Assembly: GCA_016292255.1 (NCBI GenBank)
Contig: JAEEZZ010000080.1
Span: 1 to 46,255 of the forward strand
Direction: 5' to 3'
From: Oscillospiraceae bacterium
GTDB lineage: Bacteria > Bacillota > Clostridia > Oscillospirales > Oscillospiraceae
DNA length: 46,255 nucleotides
Shown here piece by piece: positions 25,771 to 33,073 of this stretch. The first letter of the stretch is position 1. Every line of letters begins with the position of its first letter. The position numbers and the translations under genes are program-made. The notes beneath the pieces were generated by a model. The model saw only the letters and a list, made by a program, of their open reading frames with translations, did not search any database and was not told the DNA's origin.

Positions 25771-25798
25771 AGTATCACAATCCCCCGCGGCTTGTCAA
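25771..25798 (-). promoter_or_regulatory. gcv operon promoter
   Basis: On the minus strand TTGACA and GATACT are 16 bases apart, with an extended -10 TG (TGTGATACT). It lies about 50 bases upstream of the riboswitch. Confidence 0.7.
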
Positions 25799-25831
25799 GA
25801 TTTTTTTGGACAAAGAAACCATTTTTTCGTA

Positions 25832-25860
25832 TTGACGGAACCGGGCGCAGACCTTATAAT
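25832..25860 (+). promoter_or_regulatory. Promoter of the LUD gene
   Basis: TTGACG and TATAAT with a perfect 17-base spacer, divergent from the gcv promoter, about 70 bases before the start codon. Confidence 0.8.
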
Positions 25861-25931
25861 AATTATGAGCAAAATGATCCCCGCGCTTTCCCATTCTCCA
25901 GCTGAAAAAACGGAAAAAACAGGAGGTACGT

Positions 25932-26561
25932 ATGGATAAAAACATTGTAAAACGAAATGAGCTTCTGGCGCAGACCGTCATCAAGGGGCTGGAGTCCCGC
26001 AACATGAGCGGCTATTACGCCGCCAGCCGGGAGGAGGCCCTGCAGCTGGCCCTCTCTCTGATCCCCAAGGGCAGCTCCGTCACCATGGGCGGGGCCATGA
26101 GCGCCCACGAGATCGGCCTGGTGGAGGCCGTGAAGGGGCCGGACTACTGCTTCATCGACCGGGAAGCCTACACCGACCGCCGGGCCGCCATGCTGGCCGC
26201 CTACGACGCGGACGTGTTCCTCAGCTCCACCAACGCCATGACCGAAGACGGCATCCTGGTGAACATCGACGGCAACGCCAACCGGGTCTCCGCCATTGCC
26301 CAGGGGCCGAAGAAGGTGGTCATCATCGCGGGCATGAACAAGGTCTGCAAGGATCTGGACGCCGCCATGAAGCGGGCCCGGAACGTGGCCGCCCCCATCA
26401 ACGCCCAGCGCTTCGGGCTGAACACTCCCTGCTCCAAGACCGGAGCCTGCATGGACTGCAAGAGCCCGGACACCATCTGCTGTCAGTTCTTGATCACCCG
26501 CTATTCCCGGCACGCTGGAAGAATCCATGTCATTCTGGTCAATGGCAATTTAGGATTTTAG
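25932..26561 (+). CDS. LUD domain protein (LutC/YkgG-like)
   Basis: The 209-residue product belongs to the LUD (DUF162) family, related to the lactate-utilisation proteins LutB and LutC. Typical stretches are GSSVTMGGAMSAHEIGL, LSSTNAMTEDGILVNIDGNANRV and KVVIIAGMNKV. The C-terminal cysteine group CSKTGACMDCKSPDTICC is typical of the stand-alone clostridial members and could hold metal. LutA and LutB genes are not adjacent, so the substrate is unknown. AGGAGG lies 5 bases before the ATG. Confidence 0.88.
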   Translation: MDKNIVKRNELLAQTVIKGLESRNMSGYYAASREEALQLALSLIPKGSSVTMGGAMSAHEIGLVEAVKGPDYCFIDREAYTDRRAAMLAAYDADVFLSSTNAMTEDGILVNIDGNANRVSAIAQGPKKVVIIAGMNKVCKDLDAAMKRARNVAAPINAQRFGLNTPCSKTGACMDCKSPDTICCQFLITRYSRHAGRIHVILVNGNLGF

Positions 26562-26571
26562 CATCGACGCG

Positions 26572-26706
26572 TAGGGGGCGGCGTCCTCGACGCCCCGTAC
26601 CTTTCCGAAACAAATACGTTCGGGCCGTCGAGACGCCGGCCCCTACAAGCATGACCGGCAGATTGCCGCGCTGCACATCCGGACGGCAGAGTGCCGTCCC
26701 TACTAT
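26572..26706. repeat. GTAGGGG palindromic element plus two short related hairpins
   Basis: A complete element runs 26572-26646 (GTAGGGGGCGGCGTCCTCGA to CCGGCCCCTAC), with about 25-base arms. It is followed by CCGGCAGATTGCCG (about 26653) and GGACGGCAGAGTGCCGTCCCTAC (about 26684-26706). All fill the gap between the LUD gene and the flavodiiron gene. Confidence 0.85.
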
Positions 26707-26725
26707 AACGTAAAGGAGAATCACC

Positions 26726-28519
26726 ATGAACGTAAGCAAGGACATCCGCTACATTGGCGTCAACGACCATCAGATCGACCTGTTTGAGGGGCATTTTGAC
26801 GTTCCCCTGGGTATGGCCTACAACTCCTACGTCATTCTGGACAGAAAAATCGCCGTGATGGACACGGTGGATCAGAACTTCGGCAAGCAGTGGCTCACCA
26901 ACCTGGCCGCGGAGCTGGGCGGGCGGCAGCCCGACTATCTGGTGGTGCAGCACATGGAGCCCGACCACAGCGCCAACATCCAGCTTTTCATGGAGAGCTA
27001 CCCCAAGGCCACCCTGGTGAGCTCTGCCAAGGCCTTCCCCATGATGAAGAACTTCTTCGGCACCGAGTACGCTGACCGCCGGATCGTGGTGAAGGAGGGC
27101 GACACCCTGGAGCTGGGCGAGCATACCCTCCACTTCGTCCAGGCCCCCATGGTTCACTGGCCCGAGGTCATTATGACCTACGACGCCAAGGACAAGGTGC
27201 TCTTCTCCGCCGACGGCTTCGGCAAGTTCGGGGCCAACGACGTGGAGGATCCCGAGGGCTGGGACTGCGAGGCCCGGCGCTACTACTTCGGCATCGTGGG
27301 CAAGTACGGCGCCCAGGTCCAGGCCGTGCTGAAAAAGGCCGCTGCCCTGGATATTGCCGTCATTGCCCCCCTCCACGGCCCTGTGCTGACGGAGGATCTG
27401 GGCCACTACATCAGCCAGTACAACACCTGGTCCTCCTACGCCACCGAGAGCGCGGGCATCTTCATCGCCTACACCTCTGTCTACGGCCACACCAAAAAGG
27501 CCGTGGAGCTGCTGGCGGAGAAGCTGAAGGCCAAGGGCTGCCCCAAGGTCTCCGTGGCCGACCTGGCCCGGGAGGATATGTACGAGTGCGTGGAGGACGC
27601 CTTCCGCTATGGCCGCATCGTCCTGGCCACCACCACCTACAACGCCGAGATCTTCCCCTATATGCGGGAGTTCCTGGGCCATCTCACCGAGCGCAACTGG
27701 CAGAACAAGACCGTAGCACTGATGGAGAACGGCTCCTGGGCTCCCATGGCCGCCAAGGTCATGAAGCAGAAGCTGGAGGGCTGCAAGAATCTGAGCTTCA
27801 CCGAGACCACCGTCCACATCAAGGGCGGCCTGAGCCCCGAGAGCGAGGCGGAGATCGAGGCCCTGTCCGACGAGCTCTGCAAGGACTATCTGGCCCAGCA
27901 TGACGAGACCGCCAACAAATCCGACCTCACCGCCCTGTTCAAGATCGGCTACGGTCTCTACGTGGTCACCGCCAAGGACGCGGCCAAGGACAACGGCTGC
28001 ATCGTCAACACCGTGACCCAGGTCACCAACACCCCCAACCGTATCGCCGTCTGCGTCAACAAGACCAACTACACCCACGATATGATCAAAAAGACCGGCA
28101 TGATGAACGTCAACTGCCTGTCGGTGGAGGCCCCCTTCAAGGTCTTCCAGCACTTCGGCTTCCAGTCCGGCCGGGACGTGGACAAGTTCGCCGACTGCCA
28201 GCCCCTGCGCTCCGATAACGGGCTGATCTTCCTGCCTAAGTACATCAATGCCTTTATGAGCCTGAAGGTGGAGCAGTACGTGGATCTGGACACCCACGGG
28301 ATGTTCATTTGCACCGTCACCGAGGCCCGTGTCCTCTCCGACAAGGAGACCATGACCTACACCTACTATCAGGACAACGTGAAGCCCAAGCCCGAGACCG
28401 AGGCCAAGAAGGGCTGGGTCTGCAAGATCTGCGGCTACGTCTACGAGGGTGAGGAGCTCCCCGACGACTTCGTCTGCCCCCTCTGCAAGCACGGCCCCGC
28501 CGATTTCGAGAAGCTGTAA
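26726..28519 (+). CDS. Flavodiiron protein fused to flavin reductase and rubredoxin
   Basis: The 597-residue product has three modules. Residues 1-245 form the metallo-beta-lactamase diiron domain with HMEPDH (His76, Glu78, Asp80, His81), His144, Asp163 and His217. Residues 245-385 form the flavodoxin domain (YTSVYGHTKKA). Residues about 395-545 are a flavin-reductase-like domain, and 555-597 a rubredoxin with two CxxC pairs (CKICGYVY, CPLCK). Such proteins reduce O2 to water or NO to N2O and protect anaerobes. The two added domains should let the chain take electrons from NAD(P)H with few outside partners. AAAGGAG lies 8 bases before the ATG. Confidence 0.95.
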   Translation: MNVSKDIRYIGVNDHQIDLFEGHFDVPLGMAYNSYVILDRKIAVMDTVDQNFGKQWLTNLAAELGGRQPDYLVVQHMEPDHSANIQLFMESYPKATLVSSAKAFPMMKNFFGTEYADRRIVVKEGDTLELGEHTLHFVQAPMVHWPEVIMTYDAKDKVLFSADGFGKFGANDVEDPEGWDCEARRYYFGIVGKYGAQVQAVLKKAAALDIAVIAPLHGPVLTEDLGHYISQYNTWSSYATESAGIFIAYTSVYGHTKKAVELLAEKLKAKGCPKVSVADLAREDMYECVEDAFRYGRIVLATTTYNAEIFPYMREFLGHLTERNWQNKTVALMENGSWAPMAAKVMKQKLEGCKNLSFTETTVHIKGGLSPESEAEIEALSDELCKDYLAQHDETANKSDLTALFKIGYGLYVVTAKDAAKDNGCIVNTVTQVTNTPNRIAVCVNKTNYTHDMIKKTGMMNVNCLSVEAPFKVFQHFGFQSGRDVDKFADCQPLRSDNGLIFLPKYINAFMSLKVEQYVDLDTHGMFICTVTEARVLSDKETMTYTYYQDNVKPKPETEAKKGWVCKICGYVYEGEELPDDFVCPLCKHGPADFEKL

Positions 28520-28529
28520 GCAAGGCCCG

Positions 28530-28738
28530 CCCGTAGGGGGCGTCCCCCGCCCGGACGCACCTTACGGGCGGGCTATTAGCCCGCCTTTCCCCGCACGGAC
28601 GAGCCCTACGGTAGCGCGGGCTATTAGCCCGCCGGTCCTCGCACGGACGTACCCTACGGTAGCGCGGGCTATTAGCCCGCCTTTCCCCGCACGGACGCAC
28701 CCTACGGTAGCGCGGGCTATTAGCCCGCCTTTCCCCGC
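28530..28738. repeat. 48-bp tandem repeat of GGGCTATTAGCCC hairpins
   Basis: The gap 28520-28859 has no gene. GGCTATTAGCCCG occurs at 28571, 28619, 28667 and 28715, a constant 48-bp period; each unit also has CCCCGCACGGACG and CCCTACGGTAGCG. The block starts with CGTAGGGGGCGTC, tying it to the GTAGGGG family. After it come a TGTAGCGGCGCAC hairpin (about 28775) and a short GGGGA/TCCCC hairpin followed by six T residues (28802-28827), a weak terminator candidate for the flavodiiron gene. Confidence 0.9.
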
Positions 28739-28859
28739 ACGCAGCAGTCACCAGTCACCAGGGGATGGAAACGTGCTGTAGCGGCGCACACCTGTGCGTC
28801 AGGGGATGCTATAATTCCCCGTTTTTTGCCTCGTTAGCTAATGCCCCAGCAAAGAGTCC

Positions 28860-29072
28860 GGATTCTACTACTTGCAGAGCAGATATTACGCCCCCGCCCT
28901 GGGCCGCTTCCTCAACGCCGACAGCTATTCCAGCACTGGTAAAGGATGCCTTGGGTACAATATGTTCACATATTGTAATAACAACCCCATTATTAACCAG
29001 GATCCTTCAGGTGAGCTATTAATCACGACATTAATCATAGCTTCTTTGAGTTCAACTTATGGGGGTGAAGCA
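28860..29072 (+). pseudogene. RHS repeat-associated core tip, N-terminal part missing
   Basis: From 28860 the frame reads GFYYLQSRYYAPALGRFLNA, then CLGYNMFTYCNNNPI and QDPSG. This is the hallmark end of the RHS core that precedes a variable C-terminal toxin. No RHS body is upstream; a stop codon sits at 28839 and repeat DNA before that. After DPSG only about 18 residues remain before the next gene's start, so the toxin has been almost wholly lost. The frame runs on without a stop into the next gene. Confidence 0.8.
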
Positions 29073-29459
29073 ATGGCAAAAAAGTGCCTTACGCCAGATC
29101 GAACAATAGAGAATGTTTGGATCGTTTTACGAGCAAGCAAACAACACTCAATCGTCCTTTCGTGCAAAAACTGCCAAAACGGTGTTTCGCCTGTAGGGAG
29201 TGGGTATCTGACTGCTGCAAAAATTCTATTTTGTCTCCTTTTTATGGGCATTTATACTTTCTTTCATTCCTTTGTATACGTTAATACTAGTGTGGAATGG
29301 AGCAAATATATCAAAGAACTAATAGCAATCGTGCTAACATCAGTATGCTTATCAGCTGTAGTTCCACTCAGTGTTATCCTTACGCTTGGCTTCTCAAAGT
29401 GGCGTCCAGCTAGTACTTCGGAAATGGGGAACACAGCTTGCAAGAATAGTCAAGAGTAA
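29073..29459 (+). CDS. Small membrane protein, paralogue of the gene at 31430 (possible RHS immunity protein)
   Basis: The 128-residue product has a soluble N-terminal part with TPDRT and LSCKNCQNG, then two membrane segments (about 46-68 and 82-106). It is clearly related to the gene at 31430: shared blocks are TPDRT..N, LSCK.C..G.SP, and P.S..LTL..SKW.P. It directly follows the RHS tip, where immunity genes sit, with GGGGGTGAAGCA before the ATG. The function as immunity is inferred from position. Base composition is much more AT-rich than the core genome. Confidence 0.6.
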   Translation: MAKKCLTPDRTIENVWIVLRASKQHSIVLSCKNCQNGVSPVGSGYLTAAKILFCLLFMGIYTFFHSFVYVNTSVEWSKYIKELIAIVLTSVCLSAVVPLSVILTLGFSKWRPASTSEMGNTACKNSQE

Positions 29460-29522
29460 AATGAGGTTGTGAAGAACAAAAAAATGAAAACAATGTCTAT
29501 ATGCGAACCGAGGGATGAAACG

Positions 29523-30413
29523 ATGAAAAAGACGTTGGTGATACTTGCAGCTCTATTCTGCCTTCTGCTTCTCCCCGGCTGCAGCCAGAAAAGCAAACTG
29601 TGCAATCAGATCCAGGATGCCCTTGCAGAAGAGAAGCTTGAAGACCTCCGAATCACAGTTTATTTTGCCAATCCGTGGATCAGCTTTCGAGCCCCCCTCA
29701 GCGTGGAGGATTTGATCAACTGGGTCGACAACCAAGAAGACGGTATTATGATGTATCGCTTGGAGGGGCAGGATTGTTCTGACTCTGTCCAGGTGTTCCG
29801 GGATCAGCTCCGTCCCGACGTGATCGAGCCGATCGAGCTGACCAGAAGATACGTCGATGCCCGCTTGTACTACGTTTTGGAAAATCAGAAAGGTGAAAAG
29901 ATTCTCGAATTGCTGATCGGCGGAGGTGATCCCAAGTGTATGTTTCTGAACGGATTGCCCGTAGATTACAACACGGTGTTCTATGACGTCATCCGTCCTT
30001 GCGTTGGATTCCAACAGGAGGATTTAAAGTGGCATTTCGCCAGTGTAATGGATCGTCCGACGTACGAGCATAAGCCGAGTGAGTATCCGAACTCTGTCTG
30101 GGTCTGTGAGGATCCGAAGATCACGTTATACGTCCGGGAGGACGGAATCGTAGAATGTCAATTTGACGAGGTTGCTGACAAGTTTGTTTCAAATCCAATG
30201 CCCGGCGGGTTTGATACTTACAACAACAAGTTTTATATTTTCAATACTTGGATTCCAAGTGAGGAGAATCCGTACAGCGATTATAATTTTGAGCAATTTG
30301 TATGCAGATGTACGTTTTCACCCGAAAAGATGACGGCGGTTGTAACGAGGGACGAGCTTTTTGACGGGAAGTATGTCGGCCAACAGATCGTATTTGTGCG
30401 AAAAGAGGGCTGA
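29523..30413 (+). CDS. Lipoprotein of unknown function
   Basis: The 296-residue product has a lipoprotein signal with lipobox LLPGC (Cys20); the rest is a soluble extracellular domain of unrecognised fold. The start at 29523 has GAGGGA 8 bases upstream; a GTG 18 codons earlier would put a charged stretch before the signal and is rejected. Its neighbours are small membrane proteins and other lipoproteins of the island. No catalytic motif is seen. Confidence 0.7.
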   Translation: MKKTLVILAALFCLLLLPGCSQKSKLCNQIQDALAEEKLEDLRITVYFANPWISFRAPLSVEDLINWVDNQEDGIMMYRLEGQDCSDSVQVFRDQLRPDVIEPIELTRRYVDARLYYVLENQKGEKILELLIGGGDPKCMFLNGLPVDYNTVFYDVIRPCVGFQQEDLKWHFASVMDRPTYEHKPSEYPNSVWVCEDPKITLYVREDGIVECQFDEVADKFVSNPMPGGFDTYNNKFYIFNTWIPSEENPYSDYNFEQFVCRCTFSPEKMTAVVTRDELFDGKYVGQQIVFVRKEG

Positions 30414-30507
30414 GCCGTCCCCTGTGCGAAACCGCCTCTGCCCTCACTAAAAATATCCGATCCTTTTGAATGCATTTATCTAACGAATGACCGATGAGGG
30501 TATGACT

Positions 30508-30945
30508 ATGAAAAGAATTGCATTGATTCTAATAATACTTACCAATTTAATATTTTCGAGTTGTTCAGAGCCGAGCCACGCATCAGAACAGCACGAAAAA
30601 GATCTTGAAGCGGCGGATTATGTGACAGTATCTTTTGAAGGAACCAATACGAAAATTGCAACGAAAGATAAACATATTCCGGCTTTGCAGGTGCTGGCTG
30701 CTTGCGGAGTAGAATTAAACTGGGACGATGACGATCATGCACATTTTACATTAGCCGGGACAGAATTTGACGTTTCGGTATCGTCAGCTTCTATGATAGA
30801 AAAAGGGACGAAATACAACTATATTCAAGCTCCACCGGGAACTGTAAATGGTTTTATTGAATCATTCGGAAAAGAAATATATGTGGACAGAGCAACAATG
30901 GTTGGAATCTTATTTCAATTAGGCATCGGTGCGAGAATATCTTAG
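30508..30945 (+). CDS. Lipoprotein with a copper-amine-oxidase-N-like (stalk) domain
   Basis: The 145-residue product has a lipoprotein signal (lipobox FSSC, Cys19) and a domain that resembles the stalk or 'copper amine oxidase N-terminal-like' domain. That fold is an extracellular module in Firmicutes; the visible signs are VLAACGVELNWDDDDHAHFTL and the end IYVDRATMVGILFQLGI. GAGGG is 7 bases before the ATG. The last 17 bases overlap the next frame, so either the two are coupled or one gene was split by a frameshift. Confidence 0.6.
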   Translation: MKRIALILIILTNLIFSSCSEPSHASEQHEKDLEAADYVTVSFEGTNTKIATKDKHIPALQVLAACGVELNWDDDDHAHFTLAGTEFDVSVSSASMIEKGTKYNYIQAPPGTVNGFIESFGKEIYVDRATMVGILFQLGIGARIS

Positions 30946-31426
30946 ACAACATACCATCTCGACCGGTAGTTCTGCGTACGTTGAGTGGGATTATTATCAG
31001 CCCGTTTGTCAGATTGTTGTAATAGAAGATACAGCGTATTTTGAAGATGATGAAGGATTATTGGGAGATATTTACGCCGGAGTAAGCACCTTCATTAGAG
31101 CGATTCCAGGGGGAAGTGTTGGAACACTTATTGGTACTGCTGCTGGTTTAAAAATTGTACCAGCAATTCTTGTTGGTGCTGCTGTATGCGGAATTTCAAT
31201 TATTCTTTTCCCAGGAGAAAGATGTCCGTTAAATCCTGGAACCGGTTACGATGAGTATGCTATTACAGTATGCGGATATAGGAAAGCTGCCCTTTCCGGG
31301 ACAACATTCTATTATACCGAAACATTATACTATACGCGTATTCCGCGGACTTTAACAAATAATCCTACACTTGAATCATATTATCTACGTGAACATTACT
31401 ATTACGAATACACATTGGGGGGATGA
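30929..31426 (+). CDS. Glycine-rich hydrophobic protein, candidate membrane-active toxin
   Basis: I do not recognise this 165-residue protein. Its middle (about 50-92) is a glycine-zipper-like hydrophobic run (IPGGSVGTLIGTAAGL, then AILVGAAVCGISIIL), and its C-terminus is strikingly Tyr-rich (FYYTETLYYTRIP, EHYYYEYTL). It starts with GTG with only a weak AGG upstream, overlaps the lipoprotein before it by 17 bases in another frame, and is followed after three bases by a protein related to the RHS-linked membrane protein. That arrangement suggests a toxin-immunity pair, which is inference. Confidence 0.5.
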   Translation: MREYLRQHTISTGSSAYVEWDYYQPVCQIVVIEDTAYFEDDEGLLGDIYAGVSTFIRAIPGGSVGTLIGTAAGLKIVPAILVGAAVCGISIILFPGERCPLNPGTGYDEYAITVCGYRKAALSGTTFYYTETLYYTRIPRTLTNNPTLESYYLREHYYYEYTLGG

Positions 31427-31429
31427 GCA

Positions 31430-31813
31430 TTGAAACAACAAGATTTTACTCCGGATCGGACAATGAAAAATGCAATGCGTGTTATTCGCTCACGAAAGAA
31501 TAAAACACTTATATTATCATGCAAATACTGCTTTAAAGGGATCTCGCCATGCGGAACTAGATATCGCAAAGCTGCATTGGCACTTAGCGTAGTTTTATCG
31601 TTGGCGATTACTATTCTTATATTCGTTTTCTCTGATGAAATTAGAGATTTATTTCGTTTCACCTCGAATATTGAACTAAAAAGAGTGATTATTATCTGCG
31701 TTTTGACAGTTGCATATTGTTATTTAATCCTCCCAGTAAGCATACTTTTAACGCTGCAATCTTCAAAATGGGTTCCCACAGAGAGGTTAAATCAATCAAA
31801 GGACGATTCATGA
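31430..31813 (+). CDS. Small membrane protein, paralogue of the gene at 29073
   Basis: The 127-residue product has TPDRT, a small cysteine group (LSCKYCFKG, SPCG), then two membrane segments (about 47-68 and 87-108), ending in LTLQSSKWVPTE. It starts with TTG four bases after the TGA of the preceding gene, with GGGGGGATGA as its ribosome site. Both paralogues thus share a similar junction with the gene before them. A role as a membrane immunity protein is inferred only. Confidence 0.6.
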   Translation: MKQQDFTPDRTMKNAMRVIRSRKNKTLILSCKYCFKGISPCGTRYRKAALALSVVLSLAITILIFVFSDEIRDLFRFTSNIELKRVIIICVLTVAYCYLILPVSILLTLQSSKWVPTERLNQSKDDS

Positions 31814-31888
31814 GGACAGTTCCAAGTTCTATGTGAACGTCTTACTTCCTGCGCTGATTCGAGCAAAAGATTCTTCTCAAAATAACGC

Positions 31889-32041
31889 ACCCCGGAAGGG
31901 CTTCGGCCTTCCGGGGTAGATGAAAGCTTCCCCTCCCCGTCATCCCGAGCGAAGCATATGCGAAGTCGAAGGATCCGCTTCTCTCTGGCGATTTTCTTGG
32001 AATACCATGGCTACGGATTCTTCGCTTCGCTCAGAATGACA
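31889..32041. repeat. GC hairpin and an inverted element GTCAT(C/T)C...GAATGAC
   Basis: The 409-base gap 31814-32222 has no gene. At 31889-31917 is an 11-bp stem (ACCCCGGAAGG with CCTTCCGGGGT), a probable terminator without a clear T run. At 31939-31954 and 32025-32040, GTCATCCCGAGCGAAG and CTTCGCTCAGAATGAC are inverted arms (14 of 16 paired), about 100 bases in total; this resembles non-autonomous elements common in Firmicutes. After it lies CGGGCAGATTGCCCG (about 32048). Confidence 0.75.
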
Positions 32042-32222
32042 GCCCCGGCGGGCAGATTGCCCGTCCGGCAATTCACCTTTTCGGTTGCCTCTCCTCTGCC
32101 AGCTTTTCTGCCGGATTGCCCGTTTGCACGGGGAAATCCAAAAGGGCACTCCCTTTATATGTATAAGCCGCCTGTGCCAGGAAGATTCATTAAAATTCCT
32201 TAATTAGAGAGGATGAATTTAT

Positions 32223-32423
32223 ATGGAGAAAAAATGTTGCGAGCTGATGCAATTCTATACTACTAATCACTGTACAATCCATGATTCTCCCTTTGAATGT
32301 CCTGATTGCCTGTTACTATTTGATGAGGACAGCAATTCATATGGAATTGTAATCCACGATGGAGGACAGTCATTTGTTAAAATTCGTTATTGCCCTTGGT
32401 GTGGAAAATATCTTTACGCATGA
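32223..32423 (+). CDS. Small zinc-ribbon-like protein (DUF6980-like)
   Basis: The 66-residue product has paired cysteines: CC near the N-terminus, CPDC in the middle and CPWCG at the end, with GIVIHDGG before the last pair. This pattern recalls a small family of Firmicutes proteins (DUF6980) of unknown function; zinc binding is likely. GAGG lies about 10 bases before the ATG. It may be another immunity-type or cargo gene of the island. Confidence 0.7.
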   Translation: MEKKCCELMQFYTTNHCTIHDSPFECPDCLLLFDEDSNSYGIVIHDGGQSFVKIRYCPWCGKYLYA

Positions 32424-32653
32424 CATGAAGAGGGAGGGACGGACGGCAAGCACAGTGAGCGCAGTCTGTGCGGACAGACAATGGTTCCTTGTCCTGAGTG
32501 AACAACCATTCTTCCTGTTCTACGGAACATGCAAAAAATTGGAGACGGTTCTCTGCGTTATTCCCCGCTGGCTGACTCTCCGACGATTTCCAACAGAATC
32601 CGTCGATTCTCACGCAAGAGCGGATTCTTCACCGCTGCGCGGATCAGAATGAC
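32424..32653. repeat. Repeat-rich gap with partial GAATGAC element
   Basis: No gene is supported here. GGATTCTTCACC..GGATCAGAATGAC at about 32622-32653 matches one arm of the element at 31939-32040. Other palindromic bits (GACGGACGGC, GTGCGGACAGAC) are present. Confidence 0.55.
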
Positions 32654-32688
32654 CGGGCACGAAAAATACATTTTTGGAGGATTAACTT

Positions 32689-33009
32689 GTGAAAAAGAGA
32701 ATTATTTTGTATGTAACTTTTTCCTTTTTTCTTGCGTCAGCGATTGAGATCGTAAGCTATTTGTGGCGAAAAAGCAATTATTTGGCGCCTGAAGTTCGGG
32801 AAAAGTATTATATCGGTGCTCTTCTCATCCTTGTTTTCGGCGCATTGGAGCTGTTCTTTCTGTATTGTCTCAAAAAGGAAGTTTTCCGTATGACCGGAAA
32901 GCGCAAACGCTATTGGAGCAGCATTGTGCAGTTTATTTTTACGGTTAATTGCATTGGGCTTCCGATTTACCTGATTGCATTTTTAGTGAATCGGTACTGT
33001 AATTCGTGA
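32689..33009 (+). CDS. Small three-span membrane protein
   Basis: The 106-residue product has three hydrophobic segments (about 5-24, 42-62 and 78-100) and no recognised motif. It starts with GTG, with GGAGG 8 bases upstream. A hairpin (33028-33056) follows. Function unknown; it belongs to the AT-richer island. Confidence 0.6.
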   Translation: MKKRIILYVTFSFFLASAIEIVSYLWRKSNYLAPEVREKYYIGALLILVFGALELFFLYCLKKEVFRMTGKRKRYWSSIVQFIFTVNCIGLPIYLIAFLVNRYCNS

Positions 33010-33027
33010 CATAGTCTGCAAAAAAGT

Positions 33028-33056
33028 AAAGGGAACCTCTAATAATAGGTTCCCTT
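33028..33056 (+). terminator. Possible terminator after the small membrane protein
   Basis: AAGGGAACCT and AGGTTCCCTT form a 10-bp stem with an 8-base loop; only a short T-rich stretch follows. Confidence 0.5.
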
Positions 33057-33073
33057 ATCATAGGAGGACAGCA

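Noticed and set aside
28530..28738. CRISPR array.
   Set aside because: Units are near-identical over the whole 48 bp, so there are no unique spacers, and no cas genes are near.
28317..28751. A frame encoding 16-residue repeats (GERRANSPRYRR) across the 48-bp array.
   Set aside because: The period is a multiple of three, so any frame stays open. The content is explained by the palindromic repeat, there is no ribosome site, and it overlaps the rubredoxin end of the flavodiiron gene.
32359..32652. A 97-codon frame after the zinc-ribbon gene.
   Set aside because: It starts inside the previous gene in another frame, lacks a ribosome site, and runs through repeat DNA.
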